A DNA stretch of 64,000 nt. Origin: an uncultured Gammaproteobacteria bacterium (GTDB taxonomy: Bacteria; Pseudomonadota; Gammaproteobacteria; Arenicellales; JAANXG01). Within the stretch, counting starts at the first letter, position 1. Each line of letters begins with the position of its first letter. The notes below the pieces were generated by a model. That model worked only from the letters and a program-made list of their open reading frames with translations, was not told where the DNA came from and did not search any database. Location: NCBI GenBank assembly GCA_947258975.1, contig CAMYKK010000029.1, positions 1-64,000 on the forward strand, in the 5' to 3' direction. The translations under genes and the position numbers were made by a program. Positions 16,610 through 25,757 of the stretch are shown here, piece after piece.

Positions 16610-17422
16610 ATGGATGGTTTGATTGACTACGTAGCGGATTATCGCCGCCTGTTTGTACTCACGGGGGCCGGGTGCAGCACCGCTTCCGGCATCCCCGACT
16701 ACCGCGACTTTCAGGGCCGGTGGAAGCAACGGCAACCGGTGATGTATCAAGATTTCGTGCGCAGTGAAGCGGTCCGCCAGCGTTACTGGGCGCGCAGCTT
16801 TTTTGGTTGGCCCGGTATCGACCATGCCCGTCCCAATGATGCCCACCATGCACTGGCTTGCCTGGAGGCCCGCGGGCACATTCACCAACTCGTGACCCAG
16901 AATGTTGATGGCCTGCATCAACGTGCCGGAAGCCGGCGCGTGACCGATCTGCACGGCCGGTTGGATGCCATTGAATGCTTGCATTGCCGCCAAACCGAAT
17001 CGCGGGCGGTTTTTCAAGCCGTTTTGCAGGATCTCAACCCCGAATTGCAAGCCTGTATCGCGATCGCCGCCCCAGACGGCGATGCCGTCATTGACGGTCT
17101 CGATTTCGATGCCGTGCGCGTGCCCGAATGCGGGCAATGTGGAGGGGTACTTAAACCTACGGTGATCTTCTTTGGGGAGGCGGTGCCGGCGGCGCGGGTA
17201 ACGAATGCTTTCCGACGCCTGGAAGAATGCGACGCCATGTTGGTGGTGGGCTCGTCGCTGATGGTGTTTTCCGGTTACCGCTTCTGCCGTGCGGCGCGCG
17301 AACAGGGCAAACCCATCGCCGCGATTAACCTCGGCCGTACGCGTGCAGACGCCGAGTTGACCTTCAAGCTCAACGATGACTGCGGCCGTGTATTGACGTC
17401 CCTGGTTGATCGTCTCAGCTAA
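16610..17422 (+). CDS. SIR2-family NAD-dependent deacylase, class II (SIRT4-like)
   Basis: A 270-residue sirtuin. The NAD-binding signature GAGCSTASGIPDYR is at residues 19-32. TQNVDGLH follows at 96-103, and catalytic His115 is in DLHG. Zinc is held by CLHC at 123-126 and CGQC about 60 residues on. The segment DFVRSEAVRQRYWARSFFGW is a close match to the class II/SIRT4 group rather than to CobB, which points to lipoamidase or long-acyl deacylase activity rather than plain deacetylation. The ATG at 16610 was chosen over a TTG 36 bases upstream. Its stop overlaps the convergent glucokinase stop by four bases. Confidence 0.92.
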   Translation: MDGLIDYVADYRRLFVLTGAGCSTASGIPDYRDFQGRWKQRQPVMYQDFVRSEAVRQRYWARSFFGWPGIDHARPNDAHHALACLEARGHIHQLVTQNVDGLHQRAGSRRVTDLHGRLDAIECLHCRQTESRAVFQAVLQDLNPELQACIAIAAPDGDAVIDGLDFDAVRVPECGQCGGVLKPTVIFFGEAVPAARVTNAFRRLEECDAMLVVGSSLMVFSGYRFCRAAREQGKPIAAINLGRTRADAELTFKLNDDCGRVLTSLVDRLS

Positions 17423-18366
17423 TGTTCGCGCAGCAACTGTTGGAGATAATAACTCAGTCCCACGAGCGCCGGGGTCTCCGCGGTGATCAAGAACACCGGG
17501 ATCCGGCTCAAGTATTCTTCGAAACGGCCCTTGGACTCGAAGCGTTGCCGGAATCCAGAATGCACCAGTTGTGCGCGCAACTTGGGCAGAATACCCCCGC
17601 CCAAATAGATGCCGCCCCGTGCTCCCAACGTCAATGCAAGATTGCCGGCCACCGTGCCCAATAAAGCGAAGAACAAATCCAGCGCGTCCTTGGCGTGCGG
17701 TTCGCCATCGACGGCCATCTGTGATATTGCAGCGGGCGTTACTTCGCCGTGTTTGCGGTTGGTCACTGCCTCATAGAGTGTCGCCAGGCCCGGACCCGAC
17801 AACACCCGCTCTGCGGACACATGGCCGTACTGCCCGCGCAGTCGCTCGATGATCGCCGCCTCACGTGCATTCACCGCCGGCAAGGTGACATGGCCGCCTT
17901 CACTGCTGATCGGCATCCAACGATCGTCGAACGATATCAGGCCCGCGACACCTAGCCCAGTACCAGGTCCGAGCACACCGATGGGTGCTCCGCCAACCGG
18001 GGCTGTGCCTCCAATCTGCACACGATCCTCCCTATGCAGTCTGGGAATGGCACACGCGAGTGCGGCGAAGTCGTTGATCAGGGTCGCGCGCGTCGCGTGG
18101 AATTGCGATCGCAGTTGTGCCGCGTCGATGGTCCAGGCGAGATTGGTCAACTTTGCCACCCCGCCGTGAACCGGCGCCGCGACGGCGACCGTGAGGCTGA
18201 CGGGCTGAGCCTCTCCGGTCTCGGAAAGATAGTGCTCGAACAGCGCGATCAGGTCGTTAAAGTCTTGATTTTGGTAAGTGCGTAGGTGTTGCGCAGTGGA
18301 CTGTTCACCGCCAAATCCACATCGTGTGTGGGTACCCCCGACGTCAGCCAGCAGGTGTCGAGTCAT
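17419..18366 (-). CDS. glk: Glucokinase
   Basis: A 315-residue glucokinase of the proteobacterial Glk family, phosphorylating glucose with ATP in the cytoplasm. The phosphate-binding start LLADVGGTHTR (6-16), the catalytic LINDFAALA, GPGTGLGVAGL and the adenosine segment GGIYLGGGILPKL are all present, and the length is normal. Its ATG overlaps the stop of an upstream reading frame as ATGA, so translation is probably coupled to that frame. That frame is the C-terminal remnant of a trehalose-6-phosphate synthase, so glucokinase was once paired with trehalose synthesis here. Confidence 0.95.
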   Translation of the reverse strand: MTRHLLADVGGTHTRCGFGGEQSTAQHLRTYQNQDFNDLIALFEHYLSETGEAQPVSLTVAVAAPVHGGVAKLTNLAWTIDAAQLRSQFHATRATLINDFAALACAIPRLHREDRVQIGGTAPVGGAPIGVLGPGTGLGVAGLISFDDRWMPISSEGGHVTLPAVNAREAAIIERLRGQYGHVSAERVLSGPGLATLYEAVTNRKHGEVTPAAISQMAVDGEPHAKDALDLFFALLGTVAGNLALTLGARGGIYLGGGILPKLRAQLVHSGFRQRFESKGRFEEYLSRIPVFLITAETPALVGLSYYLQQLLREH

Positions 18367-18540
18367 TGCCTGGTATCTTGCAATTGCCGCACAAAGTTAT
18401 CACGCGACACGCGAATATCGTGACGCCGGATCGTTTCCATCATCGCGGCATGACGTTCATTGCGTTCCGCCAAGGGCATGTTGAGGGCGGTTTGCAGTGC
18501 TTCGGCGCTACCAACCATATCGAAAGGTCTTGATCCTCTC
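18363..18540 (-). pseudogene. otsA: Remnant of trehalose-6-phosphate synthase C-terminus
   Basis: Reading on the minus strand, the frame contains PFDMVGSAEALQTAL, then MPLAERNERHAAMMETIRRH and DIRVSRDNFVRQL. These match the last 50 residues of GT20 trehalose-6-phosphate synthases, where NPFD-x-x-G-x-AEAL, ALTMPLxER and RxHDIxxW are conserved. Everything upstream (about 400 residues of catalytic domain) is missing; the fragment starts directly after the stop of the alpha/beta-hydrolase gene. An in-frame ATG at 18516-18518 could still give a 51-residue peptide. The stop overlaps the glucokinase ATG. I read this as an internal deletion that left the translational coupling to glk in place. Confidence 0.75.
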
Positions 18541-19458
18541 TTATTTTGTCGTGCGTTGCAGGTGCCGGCGCAGAAACGCCGCGGTACGTTGCATGGCGTC
18601 TTTGGCGGCCAGATCATCGGCGAAGGTGCGTACGTTGGGCGGGCGAAATTCGAAACCCCGTCCTACGCCTGGATAGACGATCAGCCGCACATCCCGTCCT
18701 TTTTGTTTCAAGGCCTCGTAAACAAAGATGATCGGACGGTGGCGCTGATATTGCTCATGCTCGCCAAAGAACATCAACGCCGGCACCTTGAGGTCTTCAG
18801 CCTCCGGCGCGTACTTGTAGATCTGCATCGGTTCTGCCGCATTCGGATGCTGCAGGTGCGGGTAATACGACACCCAACAGGCCACCGCCTGGTCCTGCTT
18901 TTTGTGGGTGACCAGCGCCTTGAGGGAGATGTAGCCGCCGCGGGTGTGGGACACGGTGCAGATCTTATTGTTGCTCAAATAGGGCAGGGTGAGCAGAAAG
19001 TCGATGCTATCGGCGGTGTCACGTTCGACCACCGCATCATGTTCCAGGGGAAACTTATCAATGAAGTTCGCGAACCACAGATCCGGGGCGAGCACCACGA
19101 AGCCCCGCGCCGCCAGCCGCTTCGGGTGGAGCAGGGTCAGCTCGTCAAGGCCGCGGCGGCCATGGACAAACAGCACCCCTGGGTGCTGCTTGCCGTCCCG
19201 GGGACGAAACAAATAGGCGGGAATCTCCTTGTCACCGCTGGTGATGGAGATCTTTTCCATCACTACGTCATGGTTAGTGGGCTCGCGAAGCTTGCCGTCA
19301 TTCCACCAAGCATCGTCCCACCACCACTTTTCCTCATCCTGGGGGTACAGATAACGCACCCAGCTCTTGTCATACATATAGCCCCAGTCATCTGCGATCA
19401 CAGACAAGGGAAGCCATGCCAGCAAGACAAACCAATTGCCCAATTTCACCGGACTCAC
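18541..19458 (-). CDS. Exported dienelactone hydrolase-like alpha/beta-hydrolase
   Basis: A 305-residue protein with a signal peptide (ending near PLSVIADD) and an alpha/beta-hydrolase domain from about residue 70. PGVLFVHGRRGLDE is the oxyanion strand, VLAPDLWF the next core strand, PALMFFGEHEQY supplies the Asp/Glu region, and the last His is not certain (VGRGFEF stands where DLH proteins have HGF). The nucleophile elbow reads SHTRGG, where family members have G-x-C/S-x-G-G, so a threonine sits at the nucleophile position. It could be inactive or an unusual hydrolase. A Trp-rich stretch (EKWWWDDAWW) lies before the domain. It precedes the otsA remnant and glk on the same strand. Confidence 0.75.
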   Translation of the reverse strand: MSPVKLGNWFVLLAWLPLSVIADDWGYMYDKSWVRYLYPQDEEKWWWDDAWWNDGKLREPTNHDVVMEKISITSGDKEIPAYLFRPRDGKQHPGVLFVHGRRGLDELTLLHPKRLAARGFVVLAPDLWFANFIDKFPLEHDAVVERDTADSIDFLLTLPYLSNNKICTVSHTRGGYISLKALVTHKKQDQAVACWVSYYPHLQHPNAAEPMQIYKYAPEAEDLKVPALMFFGEHEQYQRHRPIIFVYEALKQKGRDVRLIVYPGVGRGFEFRPPNVRTFADDLAAKDAMQRTAAFLRRHLQRTTK

Positions 19459-19668
19459 CTTTGTTTTAGTTCATGTATTTGCCCGCATGCACCCATATCC
19501 TGTAAGTAATATAAATGCAGCGAGACTGCCGTGGTGGAATACTAACGCCGTTCTGGCGGTCTATTAACAGAATATACGCCACGTAGGCGCATACTTGGCG
19601 TAAGCGGCAGTTGACGCTTGTACCGCCGGCCGTTGCGCGCGGACCCCAGAGACGAGGGAAATATCATT

Positions 19669-20223
19669 GTGAGAATCCATACCAAGCGCCTGTTTTTTAT
19701 CGTGATGCTGCTGTTTCCGCTGCTGATCGCGGCGGACGAGCAGGCAAAGAGCCGTTCTTCCGCGTCGCCGGTCACCGAGGCGGGGCCTGTCCTCACGGAT
19801 TTTGCGGGGAACCCGCGCACCATAAACGAGTTTGTGGGCGATGGTAAGTGGCTGGTGGTGATGATCTGGGCCTCGGACTGCCACATCTGCAACACCGAGG
19901 TTCCGGAATACATGGCATTCCATGAGACGCACCAAGGCAAAGACGCCTCGGTGCTGGGTATTTCAATGGACGGAGAATCGCACCAGAAAGACGCGATGGC
20001 ATTTATCGATCGGCACCTGGTTAATTTTCCGAATCTCATCGGCGAGGTCGCAGCGGTAACCGATTTGTATGGAAGACTCACCGGTTCATACCTGGCTGGT
20101 ACCCCGGCGTTTCTCATCTACAACCCTTCCGGTGAACTCGCCGCCAAGCAAATTGGCGCCGTGCCGGTAAAATTGATCGAGGATTTCATCACGGCAAACG
20201 CCAAGGCGGCGAACAGAGATTGA
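19669..20223 (+). CDS. TlpA/redoxin-like exported thiol protein
   Basis: A 184-residue protein with an N-terminal hydrophobic signal (LFFIVMLLFPLLIAA) and a thioredoxin-fold domain. The active site is WASDCHIC, with Cys71 and Cys74 as a CxxC pair, and the following residues VLGISMDGE and GTPAFLIYNPSGEL match TlpA/ResA-type periplasmic reductants. Such proteins reduce cytochrome c apoprotein or other exported disulfides. The start is a GTG at 19669 with GAGGGA before it; an earlier in-frame start would spoil the signal peptide. It is divergent from the alpha/beta-hydrolase gene and 244 bases before malic enzyme. Confidence 0.82.
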   Translation: MRIHTKRLFFIVMLLFPLLIAADEQAKSRSSASPVTEAGPVLTDFAGNPRTINEFVGDGKWLVVMIWASDCHICNTEVPEYMAFHETHQGKDASVLGISMDGESHQKDAMAFIDRHLVNFPNLIGEVAAVTDLYGRLTGSYLAGTPAFLIYNPSGELAAKQIGAVPVKLIEDFITANAKAANRD

Positions 20224-20467
20224 TCACCTGACCGGTGCATAAGCGGTCCTCGGCGCACGTTCGCCCCCATGGGGTAGGCCAGCAAAGCTGGATTTCGTGA
20301 GCCGTAATTTGTAAAGGACAAGCAAATTCCCTTATCCTACATCCGCTATGACAGATTCGGTGCAATTCACGAGCTAGATCGCCTGCGCCGGGTGTCTGAC
20401 CATTGGTTACTGGCCGTTCTCCGCCGCTTGTCGGCGACCCGGCGAAATCGTACACCGTGATGTCATT

Positions 20468-22132
20468 ATGAGCACAAAATCCCCGAACCCCGCGGACCTC
20501 GAGCCGGGCGCCATGCCCACAGGGGTAGAGCTACTGCACGACCCGGTTTTGAACAAGGGCACCGCTTTTACCGACGAAGAGCGCGACGCCTTCAGTCTGC
20601 GAGGTTTGTTGCCGCCGCATGTGCACTCTATCAAAGAGCAGGTCATGCGAGTGATGGAGAACTTCCGGCGTAAACCGACGCCGCTCGAGCAGTATATCAA
20701 TATCACCGCACTTCAGGCCCGCAACGAGACCTTGTTCTATCGCGCGGTGCTCGATTATCTCGAGGAGATGATGCCCATTATCTATACGCCGACCGTCGGC
20801 GAGGCCTGCCAGCGGTATGGGCATATTTTCAACCGGCCTCGCGGATTATTCATCACCGCCAAAGACCGTGGACGTATTGTCGACGTGCTTCGGAACTGGC
20901 CGCGCAGGGATGTGCGCGTCATTGTGGTCACCGACGGTGAGCGGATCCTGGGACTGGGAGATTTGGGGGCCGACGGCATGGGGATCCCGGTTGGCAAGCT
21001 CAGTCTGTACACCGCGTGCGGCGGCGTGCATCCGAATCAGTGCCTGCCCATTACTCTCGATGTGGGCACCGAGAACGAAGAGTTGCTGGCGGATCCGCTG
21101 TATATCGGTCTCAAGGAGCACCGGTTACGAGGTGCGGCCTACAGCGACCTGGTTGACGAGTTTGTCGACGCCGTGCAAGAGGTATACCCACACGCCCTGA
21201 TTCAGCTCGAGGACTTCGCCAACAACAACGCGTTCTGGATATTGGAGAAATACCGCGATCGCATATGCACTTTTGACGATGACATTCAGGGCACCGGCGC
21301 GGTGGCGCTGGCCGGTTTACTGGCCGCGCCGCGAATCACCGGAGGCAGTATTGCCGACCAGACCGTGCTGTTTCTGGGTGCGGGAGAGGCGGGAATCGGC
21401 ATCGGTGATATGGTGGCCGCTGCGATGCGCGAGGCAGGACTCTCGGAAGCCGATGCCAAGCGGCGATGCTGGTTCTTCGATTCCCGGGGCCTGGTAGTCA
21501 AGTCGCGCACCGACCTGGTCGCACACAAACGCCCGTATGCCCACGAGCACGCCCCGGCGGAGCTGTTCCTCGACGCCATCGAAACTTTGCGACCCACGGC
21601 AATCATTGGCGTGAGCGGGCAGCCCAGGACCTTCACCCAGGACGTGCTCGAAGCCATGGCGCGCATCAACGACCGGCCCATAGTCTTCGCGCTGTCGAAT
21701 CCGACCTCGAAGTCCGAGTGTACCGCGGAAGAAGCTTACAACTGGACCCAGGGCCGCGCGGTGTTCGCCAGCGGCAGCCCGTTTGATCCGGTGAATTTTG
21801 GAGACCAGACCTTTGTACCCGGCCAGGGTAACAATGCGTACATCTTTCCCGGCGTCGGCTTGGGTGTCGTCGTTTCCGGGGCGCGTTTGATCACCGATGA
21901 GATGTTTTCTGAAGCGGCCAAGGCATTGGCGGATCAGGTGACCGCAGCGGATTTAAGGCTGGGGCGTCTGTATCCGCCGCTTTCAAACATTCGTGAGGTC
22001 TCCGCCCACATCGCGGCGTCGGTCGCCGAGGTCGCATGGCGGTGTGATCTGGCGACCATAGAGCAGCCGGAGGATGTTTTGAGCTACGTCAAGTCACAGA
22101 TGTATCAGCCGGTCTACCGGAGCTATGTATAA
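20468..22132 (+). CDS. maeA: NAD-dependent malic enzyme
   Basis: A 554-residue malic enzyme of the large (SfcA/MaeA) type, oxidatively decarboxylating malate to pyruvate. Key features are the catalytic region YIYTPTVGEACQRYG-like (IIYTPTVGEACQ), the metal site LIQLEDFANNNAF and CTFDDDIQGTGAV, and the dinucleotide fold FLGAGEAGIGIGD. The size and the full C-terminal domain match the NAD-type E. coli enzyme rather than the phosphotransacetylase-fused MaeB. The fumarase gene starts 39 bases later, so malate and fumarate metabolism are co-transcribed. Confidence 0.93.
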   Translation: MSTKSPNPADLEPGAMPTGVELLHDPVLNKGTAFTDEERDAFSLRGLLPPHVHSIKEQVMRVMENFRRKPTPLEQYINITALQARNETLFYRAVLDYLEEMMPIIYTPTVGEACQRYGHIFNRPRGLFITAKDRGRIVDVLRNWPRRDVRVIVVTDGERILGLGDLGADGMGIPVGKLSLYTACGGVHPNQCLPITLDVGTENEELLADPLYIGLKEHRLRGAAYSDLVDEFVDAVQEVYPHALIQLEDFANNNAFWILEKYRDRICTFDDDIQGTGAVALAGLLAAPRITGGSIADQTVLFLGAGEAGIGIGDMVAAAMREAGLSEADAKRRCWFFDSRGLVVKSRTDLVAHKRPYAHEHAPAELFLDAIETLRPTAIIGVSGQPRTFTQDVLEAMARINDRPIVFALSNPTSKSECTAEEAYNWTQGRAVFASGSPFDPVNFGDQTFVPGQGNNAYIFPGVGLGVVVSGARLITDEMFSEAAKALADQVTAADLRLGRLYPPLSNIREVSAHIAASVAEVAWRCDLATIEQPEDVLSYVKSQMYQPVYRSYV

Positions 22133-22171
22133 GAAAAAACCGATGCGCATTTTGACATCGTGCTGTATGGC

Positions 22172-23776
22172 ATGACGGATTTCACATTCGAGCAGGTCTT
22201 TCAGTACGGTGACGATACCACCGAGTACCGTCTGCTCACCGGCGACTACGTGTCGGAGGGCGAGTTCGAGGGCCACGGGATTCTGAAAGTCGAACCCGAG
22301 GGTCTGCGGTTTCTCGCCCGCGAGGCGTTCAGCGATGTATCGTTCTATCTGCGTTCCTCGCATCTGGAAAAGCTGACCCGGGAACTGCAGGACCCCGATG
22401 CCACAGACAATGACCGGTTTGTCATCTACACCCTGCTGCAGAATGCCTGTGTCGCCGCCGCCGGTGTGCTGCCGTCGTGCCAGGATACCGGCACCGCCAT
22501 CGTGACGGGCAAGAAAGGGCAGCGGGTGTGGACCGGCGTGAACGACGAAGAAGCTTTATCACGCGGCATCTATGACACTTTCCAAGACAAGAACCTGCGC
22601 TATTCGCAGATTGCCCCGCTGTCGATGACCGAAGAGAAAAATACCAGCACAAATCTGCCGGCCCAGATCGACATCATGGCGACCGAGGGCGATGAGTACT
22701 CGTTCCTGTTCATCGCCAAAGGGGGAGGCTCGGCCAACAAGTCGCAGTTGTTTCAAGAGACCAAGAGCCTGCTCAATGAGGAATCGCTGGTTCGCTTCAT
22801 CAGCGAGAAACTGCGCGGCCTGGGCACCGCGGCATGTCCGCCTTATCACATCGCTGTCGTGATCGGTGGCACCAGTGCCGAGACCACTATGAAGATGGTC
22901 AAATTGGCATCATGCGGCTATCTGGATTACCTGCCTACCAGCGGCAGCAAACTCGGCCGGGCGTTTCGTGACTTGGAGTGGGAGCAACACGTGTTCCGGA
23001 TCGCTCAGGAGACGGGGATCGGCGCACAGTTCGGCGGCAAATATCTGGCCCACGATGTGCGTGTCATTCGTTTGCCGCGTCACGCGGCGTCGTGCCCGGT
23101 GGGGCTGGGCGTCAGTTGCAGTGCGGACCGCAACATCAAGGCCAAAATTACCCGTGACGGCATATTCCTCGAGCAGCTCGAGCACCATCCGGAGAAATTC
23201 ATGCCGGCGCAGGCTCCGGAGACTGCACCACCGGTCAGCATCGATATTGACCGGCCGATGGGCGAGACGTTACAAACCTTGAGCCGTTTCCCGGTCCGCA
23301 CCCGCTTGAGTCTGACTGGCACCTTGATCGTTGCCCGTGATATCGCCCACGCGAAAATTAAACAAAAGCTCGATAGTGGCGAGCCGATGCCGGATTATTT
23401 TAAGGATCATCCGATCTACTATGCGGGACCGGCGAAGACGCCACAGGGTATGCCCTCTGGCAGTTTTGGTCCCACAACCGCCGGGCGCATGGATTCTTAC
23501 GTAGATTTGTTTCAGTCTCACGGTGGTTCGATGGTTATGCTGGCCAAAGGTAACCGCTCGCCGCAGGTGCGTGAGGCATGCGGTAAACACGGTGGATTCT
23601 ATCTCGGATCAATTGGTGGACCTGCCGCGATCCTTGCCCGGGACAACATCGAAGAGGTACAAATCCTTGACTTCGAAGAGCTTGGCATGGAGGCGGTGCG
23701 CAAGATCCGCGTCAAAAACTTTCCCGCTTTTATCATTGTCGACGACAAAGGCAACGATTTCTTCATAGACCTTTGA
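22172..23776 (+). CDS. Class I fumarate hydratase (iron-sulfur)
   Basis: A 534-residue one-chain class I fumarase of the FumA/FumB type, converting fumarate and malate with a labile 4Fe-4S cluster. The likely cluster cysteines are seen in [10 protein letters not shown] (N-terminal alpha part), in SCGYLDY-like [10 protein letters not shown] or CPVGLGVSC in the middle, and the beta part is recognised from [16 protein letters not shown] and [13 protein letters not shown]. The ATG at 22172 was preferred to a GTG 12 bases earlier. It follows malic enzyme by 39 bases. Oxygen-labile, cluster-type fumarases suit micro-oxic or iron-replete conditions. Confidence 0.92.
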   Translation: MTDFTFEQVFQYGDDTTEYRLLTGDYVSEGEFEGHGILKVEPEGLRFLAREAFSDVSFYLRSSHLEKLTRELQDPDATDNDRFVIYTLLQNACVAAAGVLPSCQDTGTAIVTGKKGQRVWTGVNDEEALSRGIYDTFQDKNLRYSQIAPLSMTEEKNTSTNLPAQIDIMATEGDEYSFLFIAKGGGSANKSQLFQETKSLLNEESLVRFISEKLRGLGTAACPPYHIAVVIGGTSAETTMKMVKLASCGYLDYLPTSGSKLGRAFRDLEWEQHVFRIAQETGIGAQFGGKYLAHDVRVIRLPRHAASCPVGLGVSCSADRNIKAKITRDGIFLEQLEHHPEKFMPAQAPETAPPVSIDIDRPMGETLQTLSRFPVRTRLSLTGTLIVARDIAHAKIKQKLDSGEPMPDYFKDHPIYYAGPAKTPQGMPSGSFGPTTAGRMDSYVDLFQSHGGSMVMLAKGNRSPQVREACGKHGGFYLGSIGGPAAILARDNIEEVQILDFEELGMEAVRKIRVKNFPAFIIVDDKGNDFFIDL

Positions 23777-23869
23777 CCGTGGACTGGGAGGCGGATGATC
23801 GGGCACCGATGAATGCGGGCAACCCCATGTGGATCTTGGCGGTAAATCCCATCACCCGATAAATCCAAT

Positions 23870-24802
23870 ATGTCGACATTAATGTTCAAGAGCGAGGTCG
23901 ACTCCGCGCGTGACTGGAAGCGGGCGCTGCAACTGATGATGCCGGAACTCGAGGTGCGCATCTGGCCCGAATCGGGCGATCCCGGCGAGATCGAATACGC
24001 GCTGCTATGGACGCCCATCGGCGACGTGATGCAATCGTTGCCGAATCTCAAGGTGGTCTTTTCGTTGGGTGCCGGCGTGGATCACTTGTTACGGCAGGAA
24101 GGCCTGCGCCGTGATATACCGATTGTGCGCATGGTCGATGCAGCGCTGACCCAGGGAATGAGCGAATATCTTCTGTTTCATGTGCTGCGCTATCATCGGC
24201 GCATGCCCGAGTATGCATTTTTGCAGGGCGAACGGCGCTGGCAACAGCTGCGCCAGGTCGCGGCCGAGCGGCGAAAAATCGGCATAATGGGTTTGGGCGT
24301 CATGGGCGCCGACGTAGCCGGCAAGTTGGCCGCATTGAATTTTTCTGTTGCCGGTTGGAGCCGCACTCCCAAATCGCTGCCCGGGATTCAGGGCTTTTTT
24401 GGCGCCGACCAATTGCATAGCTTTTTGCGCGGCACCGAGATACTCATCTGTCTTTTGCCGTTGACCCCGCAGACCAGAGCCGTCATCAATCAACAAACGC
24501 TGGCGACACTGCCGCGTGGTGCCTGTGTGATCAACGTGGCGCGGGGCGCGCATGTCAATGAGGACGATTTGCTTGCGGCCCTGGAATCGGGGTACATCGC
24601 CGGCGCCACCATGGATGTGTTTGCCGACGAGCCGTTGCCCCCTGGCCATCCGTTCTGGCGGCATCCCGCCGTGACCGTAACCCCGCACATCGCCAGCCTC
24701 ACCAATCCCAGCACCGCTGCGTCCCACGTCGTAAACAACATTCGCCGCCACCAGCACGGGGAACCACTCACCGATGTCGTGGATTGGGAACAGGGATATT
24801 GA
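23870..24802 (+). CDS. GhrA-like glyoxylate/hydroxypyruvate reductase
   Basis: A 310-residue D-2-hydroxyacid dehydrogenase close to GhrA, reducing glyoxylate or hydroxypyruvate with NAD(P)H. The nucleotide motif is GIMGLGVMGADVAGKL, followed by GWSRTPK, whose Arg after the beta-strand favours NADP. INVARGAHVNEDDL, the DEPLPPGHPFW segment and VTPHIAS provide the expected Arg/Glu/His catalytic framework. It starts 93 bases after fumarase and its end touches the following aspartate dehydrogenase frame. A specific substrate cannot be fixed from the sequence. Confidence 0.87.
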   Translation: MSTLMFKSEVDSARDWKRALQLMMPELEVRIWPESGDPGEIEYALLWTPIGDVMQSLPNLKVVFSLGAGVDHLLRQEGLRRDIPIVRMVDAALTQGMSEYLLFHVLRYHRRMPEYAFLQGERRWQQLRQVAAERRKIGIMGLGVMGADVAGKLAALNFSVAGWSRTPKSLPGIQGFFGADQLHSFLRGTEILICLLPLTPQTRAVINQQTLATLPRGACVINVARGAHVNEDDLLAALESGYIAGATMDVFADEPLPPGHPFWRHPAVTVTPHIASLTNPSTAASHVVNNIRRHQHGEPLTDVVDWEQGY

Positions 24803-24815
24803 TCGTCCGGTGCCG

Positions 24816-25649
24816 ATGACGACCCCACGCGGCAGTGACCGAAAACCCTTATGCGTCGCCGTCGGCGGTCTCGGTGCCGTCGGCAGCGTGGTCGCACGCC
24901 GCCTTGATCGTGGCATCGACGGCCTGATGCTCACCGCGGTGTCCGCTCGCGACCGTCAACGCGCCGCGGAGAAAATGGTCGAGTTTCGCAATCCGGTTCC
25001 GGTGTTGCCGCTGGAAGAGCTGGCGACGGTGGCGGACGTGATTGTGGAGTGCGCCCCGGCGGGGGTGTTTGCTCCGCTGGCGCGCGCGGTGCTGAGCGCA
25101 GGCAAAACTCTAATCACGATTACTGTCAGCGCGTTGCTCGAGAATTGGGCTCTGGTCGATCTCGCCGGGATCCACGGTGCGCGCATCGTTGTTCCCACCG
25201 GGGCGCTGCTGGGGCTGGATGCGGTGCAAGCGGCGGCCGAAGGCCATATTGAATCGGTGCGCATGGTCACTCGCAAGCCCCCCGCCGGATTGGCCGGTGT
25301 ACCTTATCTGGTCGCGCAGGGCATTGACCTCACCGGGCTCGATGCGCCGTTGCAGGTGTTCGCGGGGAACGCACGCGAGGGAGCACATCATTTTCCGGCC
25401 AACGTAAACGTGGCCGCGGTGTTGGGACTTGCCGGCATCGGGCCGGACCGCACCCGGCTCGAAATTTGGGCCGATCCGACCATCACGCGCAACACGCATC
25501 ATGTCGTTGTCGATGCTGACAGCGCACGTTTCGAACTTAAGATCGAAAACGTGCCGTCCCCAGGCAACCCGCGTACCGGTAAGATTGTCGCTTTAAGTGT
25601 GATTGCCGCGCTGAGAAAGTTCACTTCGCCTTTGAGCATCGGAACTTGA
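24816..25649 (+). CDS. nadX: L-aspartate dehydrogenase
   Basis: A 277-residue protein of the NadX family (Asp_DH_NAD_bind plus DUF108). An N-terminal NAD fold (VAVGGLGAVGSVVARRL) is followed by VDVIVECAP-like DVIVECAPAGVF, the PTGALLGLDAV segment and the signature FPANVNVAAVLGLAGIGPDRT, then the active His in NTHHVVVD. The enzyme oxidises aspartate to iminoaspartate, which either feeds NAD synthesis or hydrolyses to oxaloacetate. Beside malic enzyme and fumarase a catabolic role is likely. The start is uncertain: ATG at 24774 overlaps the preceding gene; ATG at 24816 does not. Confidence 0.88.
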   Translation: MTTPRGSDRKPLCVAVGGLGAVGSVVARRLDRGIDGLMLTAVSARDRQRAAEKMVEFRNPVPVLPLEELATVADVIVECAPAGVFAPLARAVLSAGKTLITITVSALLENWALVDLAGIHGARIVVPTGALLGLDAVQAAAEGHIESVRMVTRKPPAGLAGVPYLVAQGIDLTGLDAPLQVFAGNAREGAHHFPANVNVAAVLGLAGIGPDRTRLEIWADPTITRNTHHVVVDADSARFELKIENVPSPGNPRTGKIVALSVIAALRKFTSPLSIGT

Positions 25650-25757
25650 GTTGTGTCGGCCGCCGCGGAAACTGGCGGGTAGTTTCAATCTTTGAATGAG
25701 CCGGTGATATAGTCGTGCTCACTGTTGAGTCCGAACAATGGGAATTTCTTAACCACG

